NCBI RefSeq assembly: GCF_901709675.1
Contig: NC_051108.1
Coordinates: forward strand, 1,550,001-1,614,000
Length of the DNA: 64,000 nucleotides
Direction of reading: 5' to 3'
DNA from: Syngnathus acus
Lineage: Eukaryota > Chordata > Actinopteri > Syngnathiformes > Syngnathidae
Part shown: positions 39,001 to 50,150 of the stretch, one piece after another
How positions within the stretch are numbered: position 1 is the stretch's first letter
Layout: every line of letters starts with the position of its first letter
Notes under the pieces: generated by a model
What the model was told of the DNA's origin: nothing
Seen by the model: only the letters and a program-made list of their open reading frames with translations
Databases searched by the model: none
Position numbers and translations under genes: made by a program

Positions 39001-41436
39001 CACATGTAAACAGACAATCGCTTATACCCCCCAAAAAAATAGCGGTATTAATGCTGTACAGACGAGCTGAGAGGATTTGATGTCTATAATTCGATCACGT
39101 TCTCGCCATAGTTCATGGACTTGAACCCGGAAAAAAGAAGTCACTTGGGCATCATGCCCATCGTGGCGGCGTCCTAATTGAAGCTAGCAAATAGCCGAGC
39201 ACGGTGGCCACAAAGAAGGCCTCTCTTCACCTCCTAATGTGTCGAGATTGAGAGCCACTCTGACATCACACGGCCTTGGAGCACAATGGCGGCGAAGAAG
39301 AGCCGAGGCCTCCGAGTCTGCGTCGGTGCTCGCGCTTCAATAACGACACCTTTTCCATTTTCTTTTTTTCCTTCCTCTCATATGCACGCCTTCTTGTTTG
39401 TCCTTCACGGGGCAATTATCGAACAATGTCGTCAAAAGGCTTTGGACTTATTGCGGTCTGCTAATGACGAGCAGGCGCTGACTAAAGTGGGCTCTCTAAT
39501 GAAGATGGCCTGGAGGCCTTGTATCGCTTTTATAGGCAAATCACTTTGTTTTGTTGCCTTTGTCCTCTCTAAATGATCAAAATTGTCCTTCCACCTTAAA
39601 GATCGTCTGCCGTCTTTCAAGCAGACACTAAAACGTCGGGCCGTCAAGGAAAATGCAAATGAACGGAGAGCGAGCGCTTTAGATTGACACAAACATGTTT
39701 GTCGAACGCCGCTCGATTGGATTTGCGCACGTACGGCGTTTACCTTTCGCCATTGCCGATATCTTGTTTGCAACTCGCATTTGAACACAGTCTTTGGATA
39801 TTTACGAGCTGCTGCAAAAAAATGCAACAAAAGGGCCGCCCAAACGGACTTTTCCATCAATAATCGGACGCGGTTTAGCGTTTCCCCAGCCCTTAAACGT
39901 CTTTTAATGTGCGAGGCATCAAAGCGCTCGACGCTCCACTGACTTTGCCTTGATTGCATCAAAACATGACATTTATTCAGCGCGCCAAATCCCGAATTAA
40001 AAGCTTCCAAGTGTTTATGCGGATCGGAGACTTGCACGCAGCATTTTGGGAAGTTGCCGGCCCGCCGCCGCCGTCGTTTGCTGGGCAGCTGCGCCGAAGC
40101 TGCTCGACGAGTTAGTCCGACGGTTAATGGCACGCAAGCTTAACACGGCAGAGTGCAAACATTTGCGCGAGGGCCAATTAAGTTAACTCTGAGCGTTACC
40201 ATCACCAGCCCAGTTTGCTCATCTTCTATAAAAAGCCAACGGAGCCAGATGCAGAATGCCGTTTTGAACTCGCGCAAGGTTATCTATCGTCCGACAGCGA
40301 CGATTCTCGTCTTTGCTTAGTGGGAACAGTAAGGAGGTGTCACCTTGCAATAAGTGGATTAAACGTTGGCCCGTCAGCAGCCAATGCTCTGTAATCGGAG
40401 CCGATGCTTTGACAAGCGTGTGATCAAAACGGGATACTGAGCTGAAACGAGTTCAACACTTCAACCCATCCAAGGTGGAAGATTAAAACACCCACGTGAA
40501 ACTAGGTAGCGCTAGGCTACGTATTAGCTCGCTATGCTAAACATGCTTTAAGTACGCAGTACACAGATTTGCATTCCAATAGAATCAATTGCCCTGCGAC
40601 GTCCAAAATGTGGCGGCGGCGGCGGCGACGGACGGACACACCCTCAGTACTTAGCCCTCGGACATTCTGGCACGCTCTCACAAGACAAAAGACAAGTCGT
40701 ATCAGCAATGCAAAGCGGCCCTCGGGTCACAACTCGGCAGCCGAATACCGACGTCGCCGCCAGCCTGAGGCGGCTTAGCTCGCTCAAACTTTTAACTCTT
40801 TGCATGCACGCTTCGCCGCTGACCCCAGAATGCTTCTTAGCGTCAGAGCGTAAAAACTTTATGTACGTTGAATCAAAATAATAATTGAGTTAGTTAGCTG
40901 TTGTGTTAAAATGTTTTAAAAGTCAAATCAAACTTTGAAACTTCTGGAAAAGTAGTGTTTATTCATCACTGGCTCGAATTAGTTCTGCAGGTGGTGACCA
41001 GTTTTTAAAAGTTTCCTTAGACGCAAGACAAAGACGCAGCTCGTCCGTGACGTTGGCGAGGAAGGAATTTCGCAAAGAACACGGTCAAGTCTGAATCCCC
41101 TTTTTTTTTTTTTCTGCGTGCCGTCAAAGAGGAGATTAACTTGTCAAAATGTGGCTCTGGGTCCAGACGGGGTCCTCTTGAGTTGAGCGGATATTCCCCG
41201 CCGTCTGATCTTCCTCGCAGACGCTAATAGCGGCGGCTCCGCAAGGCCGAGCGGAGCCGGAGCTCGGGCTTTAGGATCGCTTTACCTGGATTCGGCAGCT
41301 CGGCGCTGGCGGATTAGCGCACGGGGGCCTCGCGGCACGCTAGTCTGCAAACGCCACTCGGGCGCTACAGGTGTACACACCAACACAATGCAGAAAAGTA
41401 AATAGCAGATTTGTTCCGGAATACATATTCCACAAA
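36051..41436. other. Gene-free intergenic DNA
   Basis: No supported gene. AT-rich low complexity at 37310-37400, a CCG repeat at 38104-38124, a CTG repeat at 38549-38571, a T run at 41100-41114. The 233-codon minus-strand frame at 39432-40133 is the longest unexplained frame here but has no signal peptide, domain or splice context. Homeodomain-rich AT sequence at 36580-36620 and 38150-38300 may be regulatory. Confidence 0.5.
38549..38571. repeat. CTG triplet repeat
   Basis: About 7.5 perfect CTG/TGC units, followed by a CTC/TTC-rich stretch. Confidence 0.9.
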
Positions 41437-41441
41437 ATGTA

Positions 41442-41783
41442 CCGTAATTTTCGGACTATAAGTCGCGTTTTTTTTTCATAGTTTGGGTGGGGGGGCGACT
41501 TATACTCAGGAGCGACTTATATACATATACCGTAATTTTCGGACTATAAGTCGCGGTTTTTTTTCATAGTTTGGGTGGGGGGGGCGACTTATACTCAGGA
41601 GCGACTTATATACATATATATGGTTTTTTTCACTTTTTTGGGCATTTTATGGCTGGTGCGACTTATACTCCGGTGCGACTTATAGTCCGAAAATTACGGT
41701 ATATGTTTTTTTTTCACTTTTTTGGGCATTTTATGGCTGGTGCGACTTATACTCCGGTGCGACTTATAGTCCGAAAATTACGG
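41442..41783. mobile_element. Self-nested Tc1/mariner-like MITE
   Basis: A 170-bp element (41530-41699) is inserted in the centre of another copy of the same element (arms 41442-41529 and 41702-41783, also 170 bp in total). Both copies have 25-bp perfect terminal inverted repeats starting CCGTAATTTTCGGACTATAA. Both are flanked by TA on each side (41440-41441 and 41784-41785 outside; 41528-41529 and 41700-41701 inside). Removing the inner copy and one TA restores the same central ATACATATATATG found in the inner copy. Each arm also carries a subterminal pair of GCGACTTATA words. There is no coding capacity. TA duplication suggests mobilisation by a Tc1/mariner-type transposase; this TIR is common in acanthomorph genomes as far as I recall. 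Confidence 0.9.
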
Positions 41784-41880
41784 TACATGGAGTTCTTCTC
41801 TGCGACATTGTGTTATTTTTCATCATTTCCTTTTTCCCCTTGTCTATTTCTGTCCTTTCCTCTGGGCGAAAGATTCCACG

Positions 41881-42229
41881 TCATTGTTTGTAATTGAGCC
41901 ACGTTGTGTAAGTTTGAAGGTCACATTCGCCGGTGACTCCCAACCCAAAAGTCACGTAACGAGAGAACAAGGGCCCGCCGAGGATCTTTTCAGGCCTCGC
42001 TCGCGTCAGTCCCATCCACCTGGCCGCTGTTTCGTAAAAAGCATCTAGGGCAGGAATTTCCACGGCCAGGGGTGCATTCCGCCACTCCTCAAAGTTTTGT
42101 GCTTTGGCTAGCTGCCACGCGTAACAACAAACCAAGCAAAGAACAAACACTCGCCTCGTCAAGTGACTGCAAATAACCTTCCGGCGGTGTGCCGCTGCTG
42201 CCGTCGGAGGAAGCTTACCTGTCCCTCAT
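41881..42229 (-). CDS. Small secreted protein, uncharacterised, two exons
   Basis: I do not recognise this gene. Minus-strand exon 2 (42166-41881) begins after an acceptor TTATTTGCAG and encodes HLTRRVFVLCLVCCYAWQLA, a typical hydrophobic signal peptide with a likely cleavage after AKA, then a mature chain of about 72 residues starting QNFEEW and ending LNYKQ, with one cysteine. There is no ATG at the frame's own 5' end. An ATG at 42229-42227 reads MRDS across a donor AG|GTAAGC at 42219/42218 to the acceptor with matching phase, giving a protein of about 98 residues. That intron would be only 52 nt, very short for a vertebrate and without a good pyrimidine tract, so exon 1 may lie elsewhere. 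No AATAAA is seen within 100 nt of the stop; the nested MITE starts about 100 bp downstream. It could be a fast-evolving extracellular or mucosal peptide, but that is a guess. Confidence 0.55.
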
Positions 42230-42310
42230 AACGATGGTTACAAACCCCGCCCCCCCATAAAAACCCGCCTTTAAAATTTTGCTAGCATTCCAAATTTTAC
42301 ATTTACAGTG
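42230..42310 (-). promoter_or_regulatory. Possible promoter of the small secreted gene
   Basis: Reading on the minus strand, AATTTTAAAGG and GGGTTTTTATGG (TATA-like) are followed by a GC box (GGGGGCGGGG) about 15-25 nt before the candidate ATG. The arrangement fits a core promoter, but the exon-1 model is itself uncertain. Confidence 0.25.
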
Positions 42311-42829
42311 TTACATTCTTGACTGACGACTGAATTTTCGCACTTTCAGTCAAATTCGGAACCGTGTCTTTAAGTGGGCCCAAGTCGACTCTCGAAAGAG
42401 GTCAGCCAATATCGGGAAAGGACGCACTTTGGTGTAAAAGCGACAACATAAACTGATTAGAGGAGCTCGTGACATGTCGTGCTAAGCTACGTGCATTAGC
42501 GCCCCCACCCCCCCATCCTCCCCCCTTCCCCTCATGTTTTATGTATCATGCGATCACAAGCGATTGTAAGAGAAATTAATCAATAACAAAGCCGGCGGGA
42601 TGCGAGGACGACACACGCCGCCACTCTTTGCCACCTCTGCTTCGTGCATCCATTTTGATTTGGGGATGTTGGAGCGCGCGTGGGGAAAGGGGGGGGGAGG
42701 CGGGTTGCTCGCCCACGTCTAGGTGAGGAATTTTTTCCTTTTTTTTCCCCCCACATGCGGGAGGAGCTCCATATGGCAGGGATCAAAGGTGTCGGCGGGT
42801 GCACGGTTCTGCTTGGTCGCCAGCCACCG
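42311..42829. other. Gene-free DNA
   Basis: GC-rich with C and G runs at 42506-42530 and 42690-42700, and a T run at 42740-42747. No supported gene. Confidence 0.5.
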
Positions 42830-42970
42830 CCGTTAATTAGAAAACAAGATCAGAGGCAGTATTAAAATCCAATTAAGGCCGTATGAACAGATTGCCAAGT
42901 GATGTTCACTAATGCATTACTGAGCACCATGCAAATTTTAGTGGCAGCATTTGGCTTTATGTGATGTGTT
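42830..42970. promoter_or_regulatory. Candidate conserved non-coding element
   Basis: Contains CGTTAATTAGAAAAC, AAATCCAATTAAGGCC, CACTAATGCATTACTG and CATGCAAATTTTAG (octamer-like) within 140 bp of non-repetitive DNA directly before a TG microsatellite. Confidence 0.33.
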
Positions 42971-42998
42971 TGTGTCATTAAGGCTGTGCGCGCGCACG

Positions 42999-43000
<2 letters not shown>

Positions 43001-43048
<48 letters not shown>

Positions 43049-43097
43049 GCCTGACATTGCCTGATCTCTTGCTTGATACACACACACACACACACAC
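43001..43097. repeat. TG and AC microsatellites in inverted arrangement
   Basis: A TG run of 23 units (43001-43047) is followed after 30 bp by an AC run of 10 units (43078-43097). The two are reverse complementary and could pair as a hairpin with a 30-nt loop. Confidence 0.95.
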
Positions 43098-45039
43098 GCA
43101 TATCTAATCTCATCCAAACAATCAGCCAAAAGCTCTGCAGGGTAACAACACACGCGCAGTCAGATGGGCTGATACGCCGTCTTACAATTAAAGAATAATT
43201 GGGAATGCTGAATTATTGATCCGTCATAATTGAGTTCTCTCTGCGTTTGATTTGTTTGGAGAATGCGGCGGCTGCACGGGAAAATCCGCTAGATTTGGAT
43301 CAAGATCGGCTCCAATTTGCATCCCGCTCAAATCTACGCCCCACGACAACAACAACAAAAACTTAAGTGGACCGAAATCTCACACACACACACACTTTCC
43401 GTTAATCTCGTTGATGTACAATTACATGGTAGTCACATCGGACCGCGTCACATATGGAGGAAATGTATCGTATAATCGTAGTAAATCGTGTCTTTATCGA
43501 AGTGGAGCGTGGCCTTTAACATCCAAATTGTATGGAATCGTATCCTATCCTATCTCGCGTCATAATAAATCTTATTGTATCGTGTCATCGCATTGAAAGC
43601 AAAATGAAAAATTGATTGCCGATTAATCGATGAGCCTATTGGTCATCGTATCACATTAGCATCGGTGACGGCCGCGCGTCGCCGCCGTCAGCATCCACAA
43701 ACGCGCGTATCGATATTCTCCGGTTGAGACAAATATGGAGCGAGCGAGTCAGCGAGGGCACGTGCGGCGCCGAGTGACAAGTGGATGCAGCTGGCGGGCC
43801 GCGGCCCCGAGCAGCCACATTAGGGCTGCCGAGGGCTGCTAATGTGCGTTTGAATGGAGCCCCTTTTGAGACGCAAAATAGAATTCTGATTAGAAAGGCA
43901 GGAAATACACATGTGGAGTGCCGGAAATTGTTACAATGTCGAGCCGTGGCACATTTGGCAGCGTCTCAAGCTGCGTGGGGAGCAATGAGATCTTAATGAA
44001 GGCATGTGCCGCCGACACCGCGCGCACATTTGCATGTCTTTTATGGCCCTTCGCTCGCTTTCAGCCACAAGAAGAAGAAGAAGACGCCGCCGACGCCGCC
44101 GAGTCCTCGCGTTCCGCTCCCCACTTCGACAGGAAGCTTCAACTTGCAGCTTTTCATCAGCAACCCGCAGGCCACAACATTAGGTACACCTGCACGACTA
44201 AGAGACATCCAGGATGAGTGCTGTGGCGAGCAAAGCCTTACTTGGTTGTCACCGATCGTCGAGTGGACTCTTTTCTCCAAATGTCTTTGATTCAGTAGCC
44301 TCAGGGTAGAATCCAAGATCAAAACAAAAAATGTTCTCGCTAAAAGTTGTTGTCGATTTCAAATACGTAAACCTAGACAGATATCTAGATGTTTAATTTT
44401 AGATTTACAGGTAGCGATGGGCAAAATGAAGCAGGCGATGCTTTTTTGAGTTACGTCGTGCTCGTTTAGCACGGCGGATAGAGTGGCCGACCTCTGAATG
44501 TGTAGTTGTGGGTTCGAGTTCTGTCAGATCTGGACACTTTTAAACTCAGTCCTATTTTAGGTCATTCATACACGTTCATATTCTGTTTTCCGTATTTGCA
44601 CTACACACCTAGCGCTAAAACCGCAAAACACGGTTGACTTTTAGTCACTTTTAAGCTAGCCATCTTATTTCATTGTGTTTCTCACTGTCTGATGACACCA
44701 TAGCGCAACTAAAGCACCAAGAAGCTTAAAGGTCTGCAAGCCGATGAGCTGGAAAACCTCAATGATTCATTTCGCCACATTCTTTCACAATTCATGTTAA
44801 AAGCATTTCAAGATTTTATCTGCTAGACTTGCCACTGTCCAGCGGGTGTCGATAGAGAGCTAATGTGAATGCAGTATTGTGTAATCAACCTTTTTTATGC
44901 CGAAGCAGTACCCAACTGGTTGAGGAAGCTTCATTTTGCCCGGCACTACCAAGAGGTCCCCCACACAATGAAATGTTTGGAATATAAAATGAAAATTCAG
45001 TGAAAATCATTGATTGACATGCGTGTCTGTCCGCAACCT
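43098..45039. other. Gene-free intergenic DNA
   Basis: AT-rich possible regulatory sequence at 43170-43260 (TACAATTAAAGAATAATTGG). Degenerate ATCGT/TATCC pentamer-like repeats at about 43455-43590. GAAGAA and GCC triplets at 44066-44100. A SINE-like head at 44450-44535 is listed separately. No supported gene. Confidence 0.5.
44450..44535 (+). mobile_element. tRNA-derived SINE head (degraded)
   Basis: GGATAGAGTGGCCGACCTCT followed about 20 nt later by GTGGGTTCGAGTTCTG is tRNA-like in order and spacing: a Pol III A-box-like segment and a B box (GGTTCGAGTTC, 10 of 11). No complete cloverleaf or 3' tail was recognised, so it is a SINE remnant rather than a working tRNA. Confidence 0.4.
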
Positions 45040-45172
45040 CGTCAGGACTGCACGTGAGGCAGCTGTGGCCCGTCAAGCCGCCCACTCCCGATTGGTCAGA
45101 ACTTGCCACCGGCACCATTTAAAATGCCTCCCCGGACTTGACCGAGTCACGACTTGCTCCTTTGCTGTCATC
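45040..45172 (+). promoter_or_regulatory. Core promoter of the Pro/Tyr-rich secreted gene
   Basis: A TATA-like TTTAAAA lies at 45118-45124, 49 nt before the ATG, placing transcription start near 45150 and giving a 5' UTR of only about 25 nt. An inverted CCAAT box (ATTGG, 45091-45095) and two E-boxes, CACGTG (45051-45056) and CAGCTG (45059-45064), lie upstream. Compact TATA promoters with E-boxes are typical of strongly tissue-restricted genes, including oocyte egg-coat genes. A TGATTGACAT word lies at 45011-45020. Confidence 0.55.
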
Positions 45173-46520
45173 ATGACCGGTTGGGTGTCTTCTGGGTGAG
45201 TGATCAATTGTACTAGTTATGGTTCTGGCGTTGTGGAATTAACTTTTGTCAAATGGTTGTGTTCTGACAGGACTTTGCTCCTTGTTCTGATGGCTGGTGC
45301 CGCTCTCTGCCATCCAGTTAGGAAAGGTAAGCTGCTGCTTTTAACAATAAGGATTTTTTTGGGGCGTTATCTCCGAGGTGTAGTTAGACTCAAGGTGAAA
45401 TGTTACTTAAAAATAAAGGCCAACTCTTGGAATGGCAGAATTTGATTTCAAACTGAACCTAAGTCTCAATTTCTGTTTAGCTCTTGGCCCCAGGTCTTTC
45501 CCGAGGAATCGCTACCCTCCCCAAACTCTGTTGCACCAACTGCCAAGGCAAGAATTCCCACAGCAGCATAGAGTTGCTGAGTCAAGGTTTCCAGCTGTGA
45601 AAACTGACGCTGGTTCTGCTGGTGACTGGAATTATGGTTTGTAGCTTTTCTGTTTTTGACTGTGCTTTAGATTTTATTATTTTTTTCTCTCTAATGGATT
45701 CTTGCTGATTCTGCTCCCAGGTATTGAACAACCAGTTCCAATTCCTGAAATCCCAAGCAATGCTGAAAACCTTCCCGACATGGTTGACTTTTCGGCGCAA
45801 ACTGTGTTAGGTGGTGTTGAAGTCCCTGAGTTGCCAGTCACTGATTCTGTGCTACCAGTTGATCCTGAAGGGCTAGGCTCTGTCCCAATACTCCCACCCC
45901 GTCATCCGGAGTTCCAGCCCGGTGAGCTGTTCCGACTTGAAAAAACCTTTGAGCATGGTGACTATGAATCAGAGCATGAAACCCAAGGCGCCCCGCAACC
46001 TCCTCCCTTCTACCAACCACTGCCAGTTCCTGTGGACTTGCCACAAAGGGTCTCACCCCTGCCCCCTAACTTCTTCCCACCACCTAGACCTGATGTGCCT
46101 TATCCTTTCGACTACTATTTCTTGATGGGCCACTATCCCCCAGGCACAGCAACTCACTTCAGCAGCACCTATGAACGTGGCAGGAACTACAACCAGGACC
46201 TCCACTATGAGAAGAATGAGCAATCTGAGCCCCAATGGCCTTGGGTGAACACTGCCGGACCCCTCCGGAACCCTGAACAGGCTGCTATTCAAAGGCGTGT
46301 CCCAAACGACAGACTCAATTCAGCGTCCACCTTTGACTACGGCCGTTATAACCAGCCAAAAGAAGTAGAACTACCTCCCCGCTACTACAACACTTACAAC
46401 CCTCCCCAAGTAAAACTAACTCCTCGCTTCTATCGGAGATGGGTGAGTATTAACACGACAACTGATTGAGTTTGTATTCTAAGCTTAACCTACTTCTCTG
46501 TATTGCAGGGTGGACAGTAG
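45173..46520 (+). CDS. Secreted Pro/Tyr-rich protein, uncharacterised, five exons
   Basis: I do not recognise the family. Five exons join in frame: 45173-45195, 45271-45326, 45481-45636, 45721-46442 and 46509-46520, with GT-AG introns of 75, 154, 84 and 66 nt in phases 2, 1, 1 and 0. The third donor (G|GTTTGT) is the weakest. The product is 322 residues. It starts with a signal peptide (residues 1 to about 21, core TLLLVLMAGAALC, cleavage before HPV). The mature chain has no cysteine and no transmembrane segment, and is rich in Pro, Tyr, Asn and Gln. It has an Arg/Gln-rich N-part, an acidic Pro-rich middle and Tyr-rich C-terminal repeats of the type LPPRYYNTYNPP and LTPRFYRRW, ending in RWGGQ. 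It is probably disordered and extracellular. Very short UTRs and the TATA promoter recall fish egg-envelope genes, but there is no ZP domain. Mixed intron phases argue against an SCPP enamel/bone gene, whose introns are phase 0. Confidence 0.82.
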
Positions 46521-46547
46521 ACACCTTGGAATGGTCTTTTGAAATTG

Positions 46548-46553
46548 AATAAA
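46548..46553 (+). terminator. Polyadenylation signal
   Basis: AATAAA 28 nt after the TAG stop of the Pro/Tyr-rich gene. It implies a 3' UTR of about 50 nt, ending near 46570. Confidence 0.75.
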
Positions 46554-46570
46554 TGGAAGAATCTCTCAAT

Positions 46571-47019
46571 CTTGACAGTTTTGTTTGCAACTGCTTTGTC
46601 CCTGGAACCTATAAAACCAGCATCGGGCTGCTCTCCAAGCTTCTGTGGCAAAGGCCTCCATTGGCCTTGGCTGCTAGTCAACTAGCATCGGGGCACAACG
46701 TGGCGCTCTATTGCAATGGTAAATGTTACTCTAACATTGTCTTGCCTTTTGGAATGATTCTTCAACCTGTTCTAGATTTCAGTTCAAAACTAGATTGTCT
46801 ATGGCCATCTTGGCCTGCATTGATACACGAGCGAAAAGCCATTGTGGCGCACATCTGGCTACCCTGCCGGCATCTCTTGACGGATGTGACATTTGAACAC
46901 GCCGCCAAAATAAAAGCTCGTCCATAAACCGCGTGGGGGGGAGCAATGGGTGATCTATGGTCTGCGTGGCGGTCCCCGGCGAGGGTCCCAATCTGTTAGT
47001 GTGTCACAGAGGCCGTTAA
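46571..47019. other. Short intergenic stretch
   Basis: No supported gene. The 124-codon frame at 46553-46927 starts inside the polyadenylation region and has no family features. Confidence 0.5.
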
Positions 47020-47740
47020 TGGACAGTGGGCATCCTAATTTATGAAACAAATCACCTTTGAAAGCCCGGCCATTGATCTTTAATCAGAGGCAGCTGTTAA
47101 TCAGCGTTATGACTCCTCGGTGGCGTCGTCATGCTTGATGCTGCAGTCTGTTCCGGTGCCAGAACAGCAGCATCAGCAGCCACTCTTTTTCAGAGGTTCG
47201 GAGACATTTTGCCAGTTAGGATTGGAAGATTTTCCCCAATAGAGAACACATTGTCATACTAATTTCTCTCAGTTGGTGTCCTTATAATCTCGGTTGAGGA
47301 ACAATTTGGCATCTGGCGTCACTTGATGTGAAAGGTGGAATGTGGCAGGACTCGGCCATGTGGCAAACAAACACGCAGGCGAGAACGCATTCCTAGCGTG
47401 TGACTGTACAAAGCAAAAGAATCATAAAAATCTGATAAAAGGCAAATGATTTCCTTCATGAAGGACGTGGAGTGTTTTATGGCAGCCTCTTAAGTTAATG
47501 ACACAGAATTAAATTCCCATGGGGGATTGGCCGTCATCACCGTTCAGAGGACGCATTTCCTTTTGATGGTCATCTCCTGTCAAAATCGTCTCATTTATCT
47601 GCACAACTTCACACGCAGGATTTGAAAAGAAAGGCCTCTCTTCTTTGCATGTTCATACAATTGTGTGGCGTGAAAGGCTTGTCATTAAGAAAACTCAAAT
47701 CCTTGCAGTCATAAATCAATTGTGTTGGTTACCCGCTTGG
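47020..47740. promoter_or_regulatory. Candidate conserved non-coding element
   Basis: A 700-bp run of complex, nearly repeat-free DNA with CATTGATCTTTAATCAGAG, GCAGCTGTTAATCAGCG, CTTAAGTTAATGACAC, AGAATTAAATTCC and TCACTTGATGTGAAAGG. It is one of the longest uninterrupted complex stretches here and lies about 7 kb from the bcl11b coding exon. Enhancer role is inferred. Confidence 0.35.
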
Positions 47741-48392
47741 TGAGTTAAATAGTTGGCTAGCTGGTTAGCTGCTTTGGCGGTAAGCTATGTTGCTGGCTAG
47801 TTGGTCGAATGGCAAGCGAGTTTTGGCTGGTGATTTTTTTTTTTTTTTTACGTTTGCAAACTTGTACACCTTTGAATGGCTTAAGCAAAGATGCGTCGGC
47901 ATCACATTCCATTCGGCCGCCGCAGCGCTCGGGATTCGTGTACGGACCGGTGAGGAAATCCACCGCAAACGGCTTTGCGTCGCCTTGTGATTAACACACA
48001 ATAAAAGAATGTGTCAGGGGGAGGGGGGGGGGGGCTTAAAAGAGCACTAGGAAAAAACTGCCCAGCGAAAGATGGCTACACAACACACTATAATTAAGTC
48101 TGGATGAAAGCTCATCGCGCTCAACTTCACACACACTATGTTTTTACGATATAATGACAGTCAGGCCGAAATCAAATGGGGGAGCTTTAATATGGCACCG
48201 CCACGCCTGGCCAACAGGGGTGATGCTGACCCCCCTCGGGCGACGTCTACCTGAGACAAGTCCCACCTGGGAGGTCCAGGTGAAAAGTGCTTTTAATGTT
48301 TGAAAATGTTGTGGAAACAGAACGTTGGTTTGAGAGATGACATTTTAAATCAAATAAAACTTTTTGGGGGTCAATAAAAAGTATCCACCACT

Positions 48393-48406
48393 CCACCAGG
48401 GGGTAG
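48393..48406 (+). promoter_or_regulatory. CTCF-like motif
   Basis: CCACCAGGGGGTAG matches the CTCF core at 13 of 14 positions on the plus strand, about 8 kb from the bcl11b exon. Confidence 0.42.
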
Positions 48407-48659
48407 TAAGCTGTCTTTGTCATTCCAGAAACCAACAAGAAGAACACCAAGTGTCGGCCAATCAAATTCTAAACTCCCAAGATGTTCTGATGGCTAATCA
48501 GTCCAAGGATTACACAGATACCACACACAACTCAAGAATTCCGGTAGGAACATTTTGCTTATTTGCTTGTTTGTAGACAACCGCGTTAAAACAAACATGT
48601 TTTTAGCCACTAGCATCATAGCTGTTATTTATATTGTCCTTTACAAAGTTGCACTGATT

Positions 48660-48860
48660 TGCCATTTTTGTGAGCTAGCTTGCTTGTTAGCTAACTTTTT
48701 TTAGCTGTTGGTTGATTGCTTGGTGGGTTTTTTTTCAGTAAGCTGTTTGGTTGGGCGGTTTTCTTGGTGATTAACTGGGTGGCTGGCTGGTTGGTTGATG
48801 GATTGGTTGTTTGGTTAGCGAACTGGTTGTTGCTCAACTAGACGGTTGGTTGGTTAGTGG
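48660..48860. repeat. Degenerate GGTT/GGCT tetranucleotide repeat
   Basis: Many interspersed GGTTGGTT, GGCTGGCTGG and GCTTGCTTG words over 200 bp, with related sequence at 47730-47830 and 24779-24845. Looks like decayed tetranucleotide satellite DNA. Confidence 0.7.
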
Positions 48861-49935
48861 GCCAGCTATTTTTCAGTCCCTCTGTTTGCTTGTTTGTTTC
48901 TATCTGTTTGCAGAATGTTGCTACTTTTTTTTTCTCCTTTAAAGATGTCTTCCTTTTTTTCTCAAATTTCACAATTTCTAATGACATTACAATTAAATTT
49001 AAGACAGAGTAGAATTCATTATGGTCTTTTAGATAATCACTCCTCACCCCCAAACTGCCTCTTACACCCTCAGTCCCCACCCAATCAGCCCCATCCCCAC
49101 GGCCCCACAAAACCCGAACCAATTAATTGCTCGTTATTAAATAAAGGCATTAAGTACTTACATTATTTATTTCTGCCTAATCTGTAAGAGAACCAGTGTC
49201 GTTCCGTTCGGGTTGTCCAGCACCGTAGAGAGTGGCCGTCGATTGATGTCTTTCTAGCCTCAAACTGACTCGACACTTTTCTATTATTTTTTTGGGGGGT
49301 ACTTTGTGTCCGTAAATCCTGACAGTGATGATGAGCTTTGAAATCTGATGAAAGAATCTGTCCACTATTCACGTAATGGAAGGAATGCAGCCAAGATCAA
49401 TGCTATGAAATAAATGTAGGTCAATGGTTTTGCCCACCACCGGGGTTTGGGCTCCTTGCTCAAGGGCACTGTGTTGTGACCCAGTATCCCCTTGCTGTCC
49501 TCAAATGAATGAGGCTTTTTGTTCATGTGGTCACGGTTCTCCGGAACCATCCTAAACCACGGCTGTCAAGTGACCAGCGCCCCCTTAAGGACCCAAAAGG
49601 AGCATTTTTAAAACATTTCCCAAGTGGCAGCATCTGGGCTGGATTTCCTTTCCCAGAGCGCCGGTTGGGCGGGCACCACCGCTCCACCGGGAAGCCCGGT
49701 CAGGGCCGGCAGATTAGTACGTGGGCAAGTGCTGAGGGGCCGGCGGGGCCCGCCGCCTGTGATCCGCCAGTAAAGTCGGATCTCTGCGGCTCTTCCGCGG
49801 TTCTTTGCGGCCCGGGCGGCGGACCACAGTCCCTGCTGACACCCTGTTCCAACTGGGACATGGTTTTACTCCACACCGTGATTTCCCACTCTGACTTTTA
49901 GCGACGGCGGCCACGGTCCGACGCGTGTAAAAAGA

Positions 49936-50150
49936 TGTTTGGGCATTTGCTATCCAGCCGACTCGTATACTTTTTTCCCTCGTTTAAAGCTAGAGTTTGG
50001 GTTTCAAACTAGGGTTTCATACTAGGGTTAGGGTTTCAAAGTAGGGTTTAAAGCTAGGGGAGCCACCCTCGACTCCCCCTCCCTCCCTCCCTCACCAAAT
50101 ACTCGTTTTAAACTAACTCACTGTTTGGGCAGCCGACTCGTATACTTTTT
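49936..50150. repeat. Direct duplication flanking a CTAGGGTTTCAAA minisatellite
   Basis: TGTTTGGGC followed by AGCCGACTCGTATACTTTTT occurs at 49936-49976 (with a roughly 10-bp insertion) and again at 50122-50150. Between them, 49990-50056 contains four to five degenerate copies of a roughly 13-bp unit (CTAGGGTTTCAAA), including TAGGGTTAGGG. Confidence 0.85.
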